The notes: generated by a model from the sequence alone, not told the origin. Positions 7,220 through 16,263 are shown, counted from the stretch's first letter. The stretch is 43,023 nt of DNA from DATHSN01 sp035464115 (GCA_035464115.1 DATHSN010000370.1:1-43023); one strand, 5' to 3'. Made by a program: numbers and translations.

Positions 7220-8757
7220 TCTCCGCCGGGGGCGATGATGATCGGGAGCGGGCCGTCGGGCACGTCGCGCTCACCAACCGCGTTGATGAACCCGCCGCGG
7301 GTCCCCACGTAGATCCGGCCCTCCCACACCGCCGGGGTCGACTCGATGCACCCACCGAGCTCCACCGACCAGATCTGGGGCGGCTGGACGCTGGTGTCGG
7401 ACACGTCGAAGCCCCGCAGCATGCCGCCCCGGCAGTCGCCCTGCACCAACACGTCGTCGACCACCACCGGCGACTGCCAGGTGGGTCCCCGCAGGAACAC
7501 GTCCCAGCGGATCTCCCCGGTGGCCCGGTCGATGCCGAGGACCAGGCCCCCGTCGGTGGGCACGATCAGCAGGTCGCGGTGGATGGCGGGGGTGGCCCAC
7601 ACGCCGCGCTCGAACGGGTCGGGGATCGACCACACGACCGGGTCGTCGGGCCGACGGGGATCGAGCTTCATGATCTGGCCCAGCTCGAGGCCCCGCTCGG
7701 TGGGCCGCTTGACCTCCGAGGCCACGTAGAGGTAGCCCTCGTCGTCGATCACGACCGTGGCGTCGGTGTCGTCGCCGGTCCAGAACCGGAAGACCCGGGT
7801 GGGGTCCACCCCGTCCTCGAGCCCCGAGATGTCCCACCCCTGCACGAGCCCGCCGGAGCTGGCGAAGTAGACGGTGTCGCCGGAGATGGCGACCGAGGTC
7901 TCGATGGACACGTTCTCGTCGCCGATGTCGGCCAACAGCTCGTCGTCCCAGCCCGGGGTGGAGAACACCAGGTCGGGGTCGACGGTGACCCGGCCGTCGG
8001 CGTCGTAGCCCCGGTTCAGCTTCCAGATGAAGAACCAGCCGTTCTCGCCGCCCTCGAACAGGTGGTCGTCGACGACCAGGGCGTTGGAGTCCCAGTCGTC
8101 GTTCCAGAGGACCGGCTCGACCTCGTAGGCGTTGAAGGTCCACAGCTCGCGCGGTGCGTCGCCATCGAAGGCGACGATGTGGAAGTTGTCGTCGCGCGAC
8201 CCCGTGTAGACGAGGGGGTAGCCGTCGGGGTCGATGGTGACCGAGCCCTTGATGATGTCGCCGGTGGGGTACGGCGGCAGGATCGCGTCACCGGTGTCGG
8301 CGTCGATGAAGTGGACGTGGCGGTCGTAGGTGCCGACCACCACCCACGTGCGGCCCTCGCGCTCGAACACCGTCGGTTGGCCCGTCCACCCGGTGCCGCA
8401 CCAGATGCGGATCCTCGGGTCGCCCTCCACGTCGGAGCGCGCGCACATGGGCTCGTCGGGGTAGCGCCACACGACCGCGGGATCGACGGGCATCGGGCCG
8501 GTGCCGTACCAGCTGCGCGTGGGGTTGCCCCGGAACGTGGTGACGCCGTCGACCGCGTCGGACCACGGGTGGCCGGCGCTGGCCGGATCGATCCACTGGT
8601 CGCTCGTGCCGCTCGGCGCGACCGTCGGCCACTCGGGCGACGCCACCTCGGCGCGGGTGGTCGCGTCGGGGGTCAGCAGCGACAGGACCACGCCGGCGAC
8701 GACCACGAGCACGGCGGCCACGCCGAACGGGCGCGCCACGGAGGGGGGAGACGACAC
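7216..8757 (-). CDS. Membrane-anchored PQQ-like beta-propeller protein
   Basis: The protein has 513 residues from a GTG at 8757. A signal anchor or signal peptide (about 11-28) is followed by an extracytoplasmic domain with repeated blades such as GRTWVVVGTYDRHVHFIDADTG, DRATGEIRWDV and EGRIYVGTRGGFINAV. This is the PQQ-like beta-propeller pattern seen in dehydrogenase-like and assembly proteins. I see no proof of PQQ binding. It is a structural repeat protein with unknown partners. It is convergent with the GGDEF gene and divergent from the VOC pair. Confidence 0.8.
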   Translation of the reverse strand: MSSPPSVARPFGVAAVLVVVAGVVLSLLTPDATTRAEVASPEWPTVAPSGTSDQWIDPASAGHPWSDAVDGVTTFRGNPTRSWYGTGPMPVDPAVVWRYPDEPMCARSDVEGDPRIRIWCGTGWTGQPTVFEREGRTWVVVGTYDRHVHFIDADTGDAILPPYPTGDIIKGSVTIDPDGYPLVYTGSRDDNFHIVAFDGDAPRELWTFNAYEVEPVLWNDDWDSNALVVDDHLFEGGENGWFFIWKLNRGYDADGRVTVDPDLVFSTPGWDDELLADIGDENVSIETSVAISGDTVYFASSGGLVQGWDISGLEDGVDPTRVFRFWTGDDTDATVVIDDEGYLYVASEVKRPTERGLELGQIMKLDPRRPDDPVVWSIPDPFERGVWATPAIHRDLLIVPTDGGLVLGIDRATGEIRWDVFLRGPTWQSPVVVDDVLVQGDCRGGMLRGFDVSDTSVQPPQIWSVELGGCIESTPAVWEGRIYVGTRGGFINAVGERDVPDGPLPIIIAPGGD

Positions 8758-8802
8758 GCCGGACAGTGTGGTCGACCACGCCGGCGAGACGGGCGCGCGC
8801 CG

Positions 8803-8808
8803 TAGCCT
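8803..8808 (+). promoter_or_regulatory. Probable -10 box, leaderless start of VOC pair
   Basis: TAGCCT ends six bases before the ATG at 8815. There is no ribosome site between them. Confidence 0.45.
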
Positions 8809-8814
8809 GGGCGG

Positions 8815-9282
8815 ATGCCCGACCTGCCCCGGTTCCACCTGGCCGTCCCCGTCGACGACCTCGCCGCGGCCCGGGCCTTCTACGGCGACCTGCTCGGCTG
8901 CCGCGAGGGCCGCTCCGCCCCCGGCTGGGTCGACTTCGACCTGCGCGGCCACCAGCTCGTCGCCCACCTCGCCCCGGGCCGGGCCCACGACGCGGCGGTC
9001 AACCCCGTCGACGGCGACGAGGTGCCCGTCCCCCACTTCGGGTTGCTCCTCGACCCGGCCGAGTGGGACGAGCTGGCCGAGCGCCTCCGGGCGGCGGGCA
9101 CCGATTTCGTCATCGAGCCGCACATCCGCTTCGCCGGACGGCCGGGCGAGCAGCGCACCATGTTCCTGCGCGACCCCGCCGGCAACGCCATCGAGCTCAA
9201 GGCGTTCGCCGACGACGCCATGGTGTTCGCCCCCGACCTCGACCTCCACGCCGACACGTCCACCCAGGAGACCGCACCGTGA
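8815..9282 (+). CDS. VOC (glyoxalase/dioxygenase superfamily) protein
   Basis: The protein has 155 residues in two beta-alpha-beta-beta-beta modules. It begins FHLAVPVDDLAAARAFYGDLLGC and ends FLRDPAGNAIELKAF, with the usual metal-site glutamate in IELK. Likely metal ligands are His8, a central histidine in PHFGLLL, and that glutamate. It is probably a small metalloenzyme, such as an epimerase, lyase or dioxygenase. The specific reaction is unknown. Its stop overlaps the next VOC gene (GTGA), so the two are co-translated. Confidence 0.85.
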   Translation: MPDLPRFHLAVPVDDLAAARAFYGDLLGCREGRSAPGWVDFDLRGHQLVAHLAPGRAHDAAVNPVDGDEVPVPHFGLLLDPAEWDELAERLRAAGTDFVIEPHIRFAGRPGEQRTMFLRDPAGNAIELKAFADDAMVFAPDLDLHADTSTQETAP

Positions 9283-9782
9283 CCATCAGCGACGCCGAGC
9301 GCGACCGCCTCACCCAGCGCCGCGACGAGATCCGGGCCCGCCACCTGGCAGCCGACGGCACCCGGCCGCCGTCCACCGCCCGCGGGGTGCACCACGTCGC
9401 GCTCATCTCGAGCGACGTCGAGCGCACCGTGCGCTTCTACCAGGACGTCCTCGGCTTCCCGCTCACCGAGATGTTCGAGAACCGCGACCTGGCCGGCTCC
9501 ACCCACTTCTTCTTCGACCTCGGCCACGGCAACACCATCGCCTTCTTCGACCTCCCGAGCGTCGACCCCGGCCCCTACGCCGAGGTGCTCGGCGGCCTCC
9601 ACCACCTCGCCATCTCCATCGAGCGCGACAAGTGGGAGGCCGCCCGCGAGCGGCTCCACGCCGAGGGCGTCGAGACCGTCGAGATCGACCACTCGTCGAT
9701 CTACTTCCGCGACCCCGACGGCGCCCGCCTCGAGCTCATCAGCGATCCACTGGGCGAGATGTACGGCGAGACGGTGCTGTAG
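9279..9782 (+). CDS. VOC family protein
   Basis: The protein has 167 residues from the GTG of a GTGA overlap, with GGAG at 9267-9270. An N-terminal helix of about 40 residues precedes the VOC fold: GVHHVALISSDVERTVRFYQ, HHLAISIE and YFRDPDGARLELIS. Candidate metal ligands are the His of HHVAL, the His of HHLAIS and the Glu of RLELIS. The arrangement resembles methylmalonyl-CoA epimerase-like and dioxygenase-like VOC proteins. Its tight pairing with the preceding VOC gene suggests one pathway. The substrate cannot be assigned. Confidence 0.85.
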   Translation: MTISDAERDRLTQRRDEIRARHLAADGTRPPSTARGVHHVALISSDVERTVRFYQDVLGFPLTEMFENRDLAGSTHFFFDLGHGNTIAFFDLPSVDPGPYAEVLGGLHHLAISIERDKWEAARERLHAEGVETVEIDHSSIYFRDPDGARLELISDPLGEMYGETVL

Positions 9783-9808
9783 CAGCCGAGCGATCGGGCC
9801 GGCGGGGC

Positions 9809-10636
9809 CTACCGGGCCTCGAGCAGGTCGGCCAGACGGTCGAGCAGCTCGACCACCTCGTCGGGGTCGGCGACCCGGTACGAGGCCAGGGTCGGCCGGT
9901 CCTCGGTGCCCACCACCACCCCGATGCCGCCGGACCGCAGCTCGCGCAGCGCGTCCTCGTCGGTGTCGTCGTCGCCGATGTAGAGCGGCACCACGTCGGG
10001 CCGGTCGAGGCCGAGGTCGGTGAGCAGCCAGCGCAGCGCCTTCCCCTTGTCCCAGTCGACGTCGGGCCGCAGCTCGAAGATCATCTTGCCGGTGGTGACC
10101 CGCAGCCCGGAGTGGCGCTCGGCGGCGGCCCGGACCGCCCGCTCGATGCGCTCGTGCTCGGACGGGTCGACCCGACGCAGGTGCACCGCCACCGCGTAGC
10201 GCTTGCGCTCCACCATCGAGCCCGGGATCGACCCGAGCTCGTCGTCGAGCTCGGCGGCCGCCGCCCCGAGAGCGGGCTGGGCCTCGATGCCCTTCGGGTG
10301 CTGGTGCTCGAGGTCGGGACCCACGATGTCGAACCCGTGGCTCCCCGCGTAGATCAGCTCGTCGATGGCCACGAAGTCGCGCACCACGGCGCGGTCGCGC
10401 CCGCTGACGATCGCCACCGGGCACAGCCCCGCCAGCTTCCGGATGACCCGACGGGCATCGTCGCCGAGGGTGGCCGCCATGGGGTCGTCGACGATCGGCG
10501 TCAGCGTGCCGTCGTAGTCGAGGAACACCGCGGGGGTCCGGTCGGCCAGCCGCTCGGCCACCGCCCCCATCTCGTCGAGGGCGGACGGCAGCGACGGCAG
10601 CGGCGCGGCGGAGGACGGGTCGGGCGTCAGCACCAT
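9809..10636 (-). CDS. otsB: Trehalose-6-phosphate phosphatase
   Basis: This is a 275-residue HAD-superfamily enzyme that removes phosphate from trehalose-6-phosphate. HAD motif I is DYDGT at 40-44, with Asp40 the nucleophile. Motif II is the serine in IVSGRD. The cap region has GSHGFDI, and motif IV is GDDDTDEDAL, all typical of OtsB. No OtsA synthase lies in the window, so the substrate must come from elsewhere or from another route. Its ATG overlaps the end of the upstream fucose-isomerase-like gene by ten bases, so the two are one unit. Confidence 0.92.
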   Translation of the reverse strand: MVLTPDPSSAAPLPSLPSALDEMGAVAERLADRTPAVFLDYDGTLTPIVDDPMAATLGDDARRVIRKLAGLCPVAIVSGRDRAVVRDFVAIDELIYAGSHGFDIVGPDLEHQHPKGIEAQPALGAAAAELDDELGSIPGSMVERKRYAVAVHLRRVDPSEHERIERAVRAAAERHSGLRVTTGKMIFELRPDVDWDKGKALRWLLTDLGLDRPDVVPLYIGDDDTDEDALRELRSGGIGVVVGTEDRPTLASYRVADPDEVVELLDRLADLLEAR

Positions 10637-11961
10637 CCCGATGGTGGCACAGGCATCGGATCCGACGCCCGAGCGACGCGGCGCTCGGTGTCGGCCAGGG
10701 CCTCGTCGTGCTCCTGGGGGGCCACGAACAGCTCCCACCACCCACGCAGCCGGTCGAGGTGCGCGCCGGGGACCACCACCAGGTGGTTGCCGAGCGGTCG
10801 CCGCAACAGATCGTCGACCGTGCCACCCCGGTCGAGTCGCACGAGGATCTGGGTGCGACAGCGGTGGGGATCGGCACCGTCGGCGACGATCTGGCCCTCG
10901 GCGAGCCACACCTGGTCGAGGTGACGCCCGCCGATCCGCACGAGGGTGACCGGGCCGAGCGGGATGTGGCCCTCGATGCCGACGCCCTCCCCCGACTCGA
11001 AGTGCGACCGCAGGCGGTACCCGTCGACGATCGAGCGGGGCACGGTGCAGTGGGCCAGCGCGAGGGTGCCCGCCGCCGGGTCGACGGTGGCGGGGTTGGC
11101 CATCCACGGGACCTGGTCGAGCAGGCGCTCGGCCCAGATCATGGCGATGGTGCTCACCAGATCGCCCTCGCAGCCGGCCACCAGGCGCTCGTCGTTGCAC
11201 TGGGCCAGGGCGATGCACCCGCTGGTGCGCAGCTCGGTGACCAGGTCGAAGCAGCGGACCGACAGCGCGTCGAGGCGGTGCTCGTCGGCCAGCGCCCGCA
11301 GCGCCGGGTAGACCCGCGACGCATCGACGAGGGTCGGCGGTTGCGGCTCGTCGAGCCCGTCGGACGCCACCATGAGGTCGGCCGCGAGCGAGCGCACGGC
11401 GCGCCAGGGCACCTCGCGGGTGCGCGCCACCAGGTCGCTGATCGGCACCGGCACCACGGTGGGCCCCCATCGGGCGGCCACGGTGGTGGGGGCCGGTGCG
11501 CTGGCGACCAGCCAGTCGGACGGGTCGCCCACCAAGCCCAGTCGGGTGTCGACCAGGTCGCCCCAGGCCCGCAGGTCGTCGACGGCCGTGCGGAGGGCGG
11601 CGACGTCGGCGTCGTGGTCGACCCCGGCGAGGTGCACGATGCGGCCCCGCTGGCCGTCCTGGTGCAGGCGGGCCAGCGCCTCGAGGGCGGCGGGCAGCGA
11701 GTTGTGCGCCGGGTGGGTGACCAACAGCGCGGCGCCGGCACGGCGACCGGCGGTGCGGGCCGCCCAGGCGTCGAGCACCAGGTGCTCGGTGCCGCCGGTG
11801 CCGACCACCAACGCGAACGGCTCGGCCCGGCCGAGCTCGTCGGGCCCCCACGGCTCGCCCCCGGCGGCGAGCATCACGTCGAGCGCACCCCCGAGCACCC
11901 GGCCGACGTCGGCCGGGTCGTGCAAGGACGAGACCACCACCTGGTACCCGAAGCCGCTCAT
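10627..11961 (-). CDS. L-fucose/L-arabinose isomerase-like protein
   Basis: The protein has 444 residues from the ATG at 11961, which has GGAGG five bases upstream. A GTG six bases further out is weaker. The N-terminal Rossmann-like region (VVGTGGTEHLVLDAW, LVTHPAHNSLPAALEALARLHQ) and the central region (RCFDLVTELRTSGCIALAQCNDE, GCEGDLVSTIAMIWAERLL) match the fucose-isomerase-like protein group. Candidate metal ligands are a Glu and an Asp in the middle part and a His near GYRLRSHFESGEG. The activity is uncertain, since many such proteins are annotated without a known substrate. Overlap with otsB ties it to sugar metabolism. Confidence 0.75.
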   Translation of the reverse strand: MSGFGYQVVVSSLHDPADVGRVLGGALDVMLAAGGEPWGPDELGRAEPFALVVGTGGTEHLVLDAWAARTAGRRAGAALLVTHPAHNSLPAALEALARLHQDGQRGRIVHLAGVDHDADVAALRTAVDDLRAWGDLVDTRLGLVGDPSDWLVASAPAPTTVAARWGPTVVPVPISDLVARTREVPWRAVRSLAADLMVASDGLDEPQPPTLVDASRVYPALRALADEHRLDALSVRCFDLVTELRTSGCIALAQCNDERLVAGCEGDLVSTIAMIWAERLLDQVPWMANPATVDPAAGTLALAHCTVPRSIVDGYRLRSHFESGEGVGIEGHIPLGPVTLVRIGGRHLDQVWLAEGQIVADGADPHRCRTQILVRLDRGGTVDDLLRRPLGNHLVVVPGAHLDRLRGWWELFVAPQEHDEALADTERRVARASDPMPVPPSGWC

Positions 11962-12018
11962 CTGCACCTCCTCGGAGCGCCGTCCGTCCAGTGGACGCCA
12001 GTCCCGCTGCGACCGACA

Positions 12019-12050
12019 GGGACTTCGGTCCCATCACCACCGACGGTGGT
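12019..12050. other. Two tandem hairpins in divergent gap
   Basis: GGGAC-TTCG-GTCCC (12019-12032) has a UUCG-type loop. ACCACC-GAC-GGTGGT (12036-12050) follows at once. They lie in the probable leader of the acyltransferase gene and could be RNA structure or DNA dyads. Confidence 0.3.
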
Positions 12051-12120
12051 CCCGGCCGTTCGGCACCCCTCCCCCGCGATCGCGGCCCGCCCTGGCGCGC
12101 CATCGGCGAGGAGACCGGCC

Positions 12121-13194
12121 ATGATCGTCACCGTGCCCTCGACCTCCCGGCACCTCCGACGCCGTGCGGTGGCGCTGCCCGCCGCCGTGCTGTCGCTGCC
12201 GATCCTCGTCGTCCTCGCGCCCCTGGCCGTGCCCCTCGCCGCCCTCGTCGACCTCGTGCTGGCCCGCCGGCGCTGGCCGTCGCTGCGCATCTACGGCGGC
12301 GCCGTCAACTACGGCGCCCTCGAGACGGCCGGGCTGCTCGCCAGCGGCGGGCTCTGGCTCGCCACCGGGTTCGGCCTGTGGATCGACCGGCCCTGGTCGC
12401 GCCGGGCCCACCACCGGCTCCAGGTGTGGTGGGCCGGGCAGCTGCGCGCCACGGGCGAGCGGTGGGCGGGCATCCGCCTCGAGATCGAGGGCGACGAGCT
12501 GATGGAGCCCGGCCCGCTGCTCGTGCTCCCCCGTCACGCCAGCGTCGTCGACGCGCTGCTCCCCTCCTGGATGTGCGGCGTCGACCACGACCTCCGCCTG
12601 CGCTACGTCCTGAAGGACGAGCTGCTCTGGGTGCCGTGCCTCGACGTGGTCGGCAACCGGCTCCCCAACCACTTCATCGACCGCGACGGCGGTGCCGGCG
12701 AGATCGACGCCATCCGTCACCTGGGCACGGGCCTGGGCGACGACGAGGTGGTCATCATCTTCCCCGAGGGGACCTTCCCCACCCCCGCGCTGCGCCGGAA
12801 GCTCCCGGAGCGCCTCGCTCGGCGCGACCCCGAGCTCGCCGAGCTGGCGGCCGGTCTCCGCCACCTGCTGCCGCCCCGGCCGGGCGGCACCCTCGCGCTG
12901 CTCGACGCCACCGACGACGTCGGGGCCGACGTGGTCCTCATCGCCCACGTCGGGCTCGAGGTCCTCACGCCGGTCACCGCGATCTGGCGCCGGATCCCGC
13001 TGTGCCGGCCCGTGCAGGTGAAGGTGTGGCGCATCCCCCGCCACGAGATCCCGGTGGGGCTCGCCGAGCGCCGCCGCTGGCTCCTCGCCACCTGGCAGGT
13101 GCTCGACGACTGGGTCGACGCCGCGACCCGGGCCCGCGCCACCCCGGCGCCACGTGGCAGGCTCCCGGGGACCGACACGGAGGATCCCGAGTGA
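12121..13194 (+). CDS. 1-acyl-glycerol-3-phosphate acyltransferase-like (PlsC family)
   Basis: The protein has 357 residues and a GAGGAG ribosome site. A basic N-terminus and a hydrophobic stretch (about 19-48) suggest membrane association. The acyltransferase HX4D motif is His139-Asp144, and the FPEGT substrate motif is at 214-218. Both are hallmarks of PlsC/LPLAT enzymes, which transfer a fatty acyl group to a lysophospholipid or related alcohol. It is longer than basic PlsC (about 240) and has a C-terminal extension, so another acceptor is possible. The stop overlaps the DUF1295 gene, giving a lipid-linked pair. Confidence 0.82.
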   Translation: MIVTVPSTSRHLRRRAVALPAAVLSLPILVVLAPLAVPLAALVDLVLARRRWPSLRIYGGAVNYGALETAGLLASGGLWLATGFGLWIDRPWSRRAHHRLQVWWAGQLRATGERWAGIRLEIEGDELMEPGPLLVLPRHASVVDALLPSWMCGVDHDLRLRYVLKDELLWVPCLDVVGNRLPNHFIDRDGGAGEIDAIRHLGTGLGDDEVVIIFPEGTFPTPALRRKLPERLARRDPELAELAAGLRHLLPPRPGGTLALLDATDDVGADVVLIAHVGLEVLTPVTAIWRRIPLCRPVQVKVWRIPRHEIPVGLAERRRWLLATWQVLDDWVDAATRARATPAPRGRLPGTDTEDPE

Positions 13195-13985
13195 ACATCG
13201 CAGACGTGCTGTTGGCCAGCGGCGGCGCCATCGCCGTGCTCATGCTCGTGGTGTGGCTGCTCAGCGTGGTGCTGCGCGACGCCAGCATCGTCGACATCGT
13301 GTGGGGGCTCGGGTTCGTGGTCGTCGCCTGGGTCACCTACGCGGTGGGCGAGGGCGTCGAGGAGCGCCGCCTGCTCATCGCCGTGCTGGTCACCGTGTGG
13401 GGCCTGCGCCTCGCCGGCTACCTGGCCTGGCGCAACATCGGCAAGGGTGAGGATCCCCGCTACCGGGCCATGCGCCGCCACTGGGGCGACCGCTTCTGGA
13501 TCGTCAGCCTCGTCACCGTGTTCGTCACCCAGGGCGTGCTCATGTGGATCGTGTCGCTCCCGGTCCAGCTCGCCGGGGCGGCCGACGCCCCCACCGACAT
13601 CGGGCTGCTCGCCTGGATCGGCGTGGCGCTGTGGGCGGTCGGGTTCGCCTTCGAGTCGATCGGCGACCTGCAGCTGGCCCGGTTCAAGGCCGACCCCGAC
13701 AACAAGGGCCAGGTGATGGACACGGGCCTGTGGCGCTACACCCGCCACCCCAACTACTTCGGCGACTTCTGCGTGTGGTGGGGCATCTTCCTCGTGGCCG
13801 CCGAGACGGGCCCGGCCCGCTGGGGTGTCGTGGGGCCGCTCGTGATGTCGGCGCTGCTCATGAAGTACTCCGGCGTCGGGATCCTCGAGAAGAGCATCGA
13901 CAAGCGCCGCCCCGGCTACGCCGAGTACCGCCGCCGCACCTCGACGTTCTTCCCCCGCCCGCCGAAGGCACCGGCGAGCAGCTGA
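13191..13985 (+). CDS. DUF1295 / steroid-5-alpha-reductase-like membrane protein
   Basis: The 264-residue polytopic membrane protein has about six helices. It starts with a GTG in a GTGA overlap, with GGAGG at 13179-13183. The C-terminal GLWRYTRHPNYFGDFCVWWGIF segment is diagnostic of the DUF1295 group, related to NADPH-dependent steroid reductases and isoprenylcysteine methyltransferases. LEKSIDKRRPGYAEYRRRTSTFFP closes the domain. It probably reduces or modifies a lipid at the membrane. It is co-translated with the acyltransferase. Confidence 0.85.
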   Translation: MNIADVLLASGGAIAVLMLVVWLLSVVLRDASIVDIVWGLGFVVVAWVTYAVGEGVEERRLLIAVLVTVWGLRLAGYLAWRNIGKGEDPRYRAMRRHWGDRFWIVSLVTVFVTQGVLMWIVSLPVQLAGAADAPTDIGLLAWIGVALWAVGFAFESIGDLQLARFKADPDNKGQVMDTGLWRYTRHPNYFGDFCVWWGIFLVAAETGPARWGVVGPLVMSALLMKYSGVGILEKSIDKRRPGYAEYRRRTSTFFPRPPKAPASS

Positions 13986-14003
13986 TCGGCACCTGATCGG
14001 CAC
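13982..14003 (+). repeat. Two 11-bp tandem copies at a gene end
   Basis: CTGATCGGCAC occurs twice in direct succession, followed by a decayed third copy. The first copy contains the DUF1295 stop codon. It is likely a replication-slippage product. Confidence 0.6.
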
Positions 14004-14039
14004 CTGTCGGCGTCGGGCGTCCACGCCGCGAGCCCCGTC

Positions 14040-14945
14040 GTGCGCGCCGCCAGCACGCGCCTCGGCGCCGTTGGGCTCGTCCTCGCCGCGGCCGCGCTCT
14101 TCGGCACGACGGGCACTGCGCAGGCGCTGGGTCCCTCGTCGGCCACGCCGCTCGGCGTGGGTGCCGCACGGCTCGTCGTGGGCGGCCTGGCCCTGCTCGC
14201 CGTGCTGCCCGTCGTGGGCACGCCCCGGGCCGGGGCGCTCGCGCTGTGGCGCACGCCGGCCGGGATCGTCGCCGGAGCCTGCACCTGCCTCTACCAGGTC
14301 GCCTTCTTCGCGGGGGTGCAGCGGGCGGGGGTCGCGTTGGGCACGCTCGTGGCGATCGGCAGCGGGCCGGTCCTCACGGGCGTGCTCGCCCGGTGGCGAC
14401 TGGGCGAACGGGGAGGTCGGGCCTGGCTCCTCGCCACGGGGCTGTGCCTGACGGGCCTGTCGCTGCTGGTGCTCGGCGGCACGCCGGCGAGCCGGCCCGA
14501 CCCGCTCGGGGTCCTGCTCGCCGTCGTGGCCGGCTCGGCGTACGCCGTCTACACCGTGGTCGCCCGCCAGCAGATGGTCGCGGGCCACGCCCCCGCGGCG
14601 GTCGTGGGCGCCGCGTTCGGCCTGGGTGGCCTGCTGTCGATCCCGATCCTCGTGTCCCAGCCGCTCGGCTGGCTCACCGAGGCCGACGGCCTCGCGCTCG
14701 CCCTGTACCTCGGCCTCGTGGCGACCACCGTGGCCTACCTGCTCTTCGGGCGGGGGCTGGCCGCCCTCGCCGCCGGACCCGTCACCACGCTGATGCTGGC
14801 CGAACCCCTCGTCGCGACGACGCTCGGCGTGGTGGTGCTCGACGAGCAGCTGTCCATCCTCGGTGGCGTGGGCGCGGCGCTCGTCCTCGTGGGGCTCCTC
14901 GTCGTCGGGAGCGCGGCGCAGGGCCGCGACGCTCGCCCCGCCTGA
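14040..14945 (+). CDS. EamA/DMT superfamily transporter
   Basis: The protein has 301 residues with ten predicted membrane helices in two EamA halves, each with the usual small-residue-rich helices (ALFGTTGTAQAL, GVQRAGVALGTLVAIGSGPV, LVATTVAYLLFGRGL, PVTTLMLAEPLVATTLG). DMT proteins export amino acids, metabolites or nucleotide sugars. The substrate here is unknown. The GTG at 14040 has only a weak ribosome site. It is convergent with the P450 gene. Confidence 0.88.
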   Translation: MRAASTRLGAVGLVLAAAALFGTTGTAQALGPSSATPLGVGAARLVVGGLALLAVLPVVGTPRAGALALWRTPAGIVAGACTCLYQVAFFAGVQRAGVALGTLVAIGSGPVLTGVLARWRLGERGGRAWLLATGLCLTGLSLLVLGGTPASRPDPLGVLLAVVAGSAYAVYTVVARQQMVAGHAPAAVVGAAFGLGGLLSIPILVSQPLGWLTEADGLALALYLGLVATTVAYLLFGRGLAALAAGPVTTLMLAEPLVATTLGVVVLDEQLSILGGVGAALVLVGLLVVGSAAQGRDARPA

Positions 14946-14968
14946 GCTCGGCAGCGAGCAGCTGACCC

Positions 14969-16192
14969 TCAGCCCAACCGCACCGGCAGGCGCTCGAGGC
15001 CCCGCAGGTTGATCCGCCCGTTCCACGCCGTGGGTCCCGGCACCAGCTCGGCGTCGGGGTAGCGGCGCACGAACGTGGCGATGGCCACCTGGGCCTCGAG
15101 CCGGGCCAGCGAGGCGCCCAGGCAGTAGTGCACACCGCTGCCGAACGAGACGTGCTGGCCCGCGCCCTCCCGGGTGATGTCGAGGCGGTCGGCGGTCGGA
15201 CCCCACTTGGCCGCGTCACGGTTGGCCGAGGCCAGCACGGCCGCCACGAACGACCCACGGGGGATCTCCTCCCCGCCGATCACGGTGTCGGCGGTGGTGA
15301 TGCGCCCCGAGATCTGCACGGGCGGATCGAAGCGCAACAGCTCGTCGACGGCCTCGGCGATGCGGCCGGGCTCGGCGCCGAGCAGCTCCCACTGGTCGCG
15401 GTGCGACAGCAGGGCCCGGGTGCCGTTGCCGATGAGGTTCACGGTGGTCTCGTGGCCGGCGACGTAGAGCAGCTGCACCTGGGTGGCCAGCTCCTGGGCG
15501 GTGAGGCGGTCGCCGTCCTCCTCGGCGAGGATCATCCCCGAGAGCAGGTCGTCGCCGAGCGCGGCGCGCTTGGCCGCGATCACACCGTCGAGGTGGGCGG
15601 TCATGTGCTCGGCCGCGGCGGCCGCGGCGAGCAGCTCGTCGTCGGAGTTGATCGGGTCGAGGGTCTTCACCAGCGCGTCGGACCAGCCCCGGATGAGGTC
15701 GGCGTCCTCCTCGGGGATGCCCAGCATCTCCGAGATCACCTGGAACGGCAGGGGGAACGCGAGGGCGGCGATGAGATCGATCTCGCCGTCGTGCGCCGCC
15801 GTCTCGGCCCGGTCGAGGTGCTCGTCGACCATCACCTGCACGCGGGGCCGCAGCCGCTCGATGGCGCGGGGGGTGAACGCCTGCGACACCAGCCGCCGGA
15901 GCCGGTCGTGGTCGGGGGGATCGAGGAACAGCATCGACCGGTTGACCCGGCGGGGCCGCCCGGTGAGCTGCTCGTAGCGATCGGCGGCGGCGCGGACGGT
16001 GGCGTTGCGGTCGTCGACGCTCAGGCTCGGGTCGCGCAGCAGCCGGAACACGTCGTCGTAGCGGAACAGCATCCAGCTGCCGAGCGGCGTGGGGTAGACG
16101 GGCCGGTGCGCGCGCAGCTCGGCCATCTGGGCGTACGGGTCGTCGAAGTACCCCGGCGCGAGCGGGTCGTAGCGGACATCGGTGTCAGGCAT
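14969..16192 (-). CDS. Cytochrome P450
   Basis: This 407-residue soluble bacterial P450 starts at an ATG with AGGGGG upstream. All signatures are present: the I-helix AGHETT (245-250), the K-helix ExxR (ELLR, 284-287), and the heme loop FGSGVHYCLG with Cys357 as the iron ligand. It would need a ferredoxin and reductase, neither of which is in the window. It oxidises an unknown small molecule. It lies divergent to the HisN-like gene and convergent with the transporter, so no pathway is evident. Confidence 0.95.
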   Translation of the reverse strand: MPDTDVRYDPLAPGYFDDPYAQMAELRAHRPVYPTPLGSWMLFRYDDVFRLLRDPSLSVDDRNATVRAAADRYEQLTGRPRRVNRSMLFLDPPDHDRLRRLVSQAFTPRAIERLRPRVQVMVDEHLDRAETAAHDGEIDLIAALAFPLPFQVISEMLGIPEEDADLIRGWSDALVKTLDPINSDDELLAAAAAAEHMTAHLDGVIAAKRAALGDDLLSGMILAEEDGDRLTAQELATQVQLLYVAGHETTVNLIGNGTRALLSHRDQWELLGAEPGRIAEAVDELLRFDPPVQISGRITTADTVIGGEEIPRGSFVAAVLASANRDAAKWGPTADRLDITREGAGQHVSFGSGVHYCLGASLARLEAQVAIATFVRRYPDAELVPGPTAWNGRINLRGLERLPVRLG

Positions 16193-16257
16193 CGGTCCCC
16201 CTTCCGAACCGGGCCAGTCTCGCTGCCCGCCGGTCGTCGGCGCCAACGGTGGTCTGC

Positions 16258-16263
16258 CATGAT
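16258..16263 (+). promoter_or_regulatory. Possible -10 box before HisN-like gene
   Basis: CATGAT ends six bases before the GTG at 16270. The same hexamer stands seven bases before the LLM start at 3957. No Shine-Dalgarno is seen. Confidence 0.3.

Noticed and set aside
12717..15206. 829-codon minus-strand frame over DUF1295 and EamA
   Set aside because: Antisense shadow of two recognisable membrane proteins.
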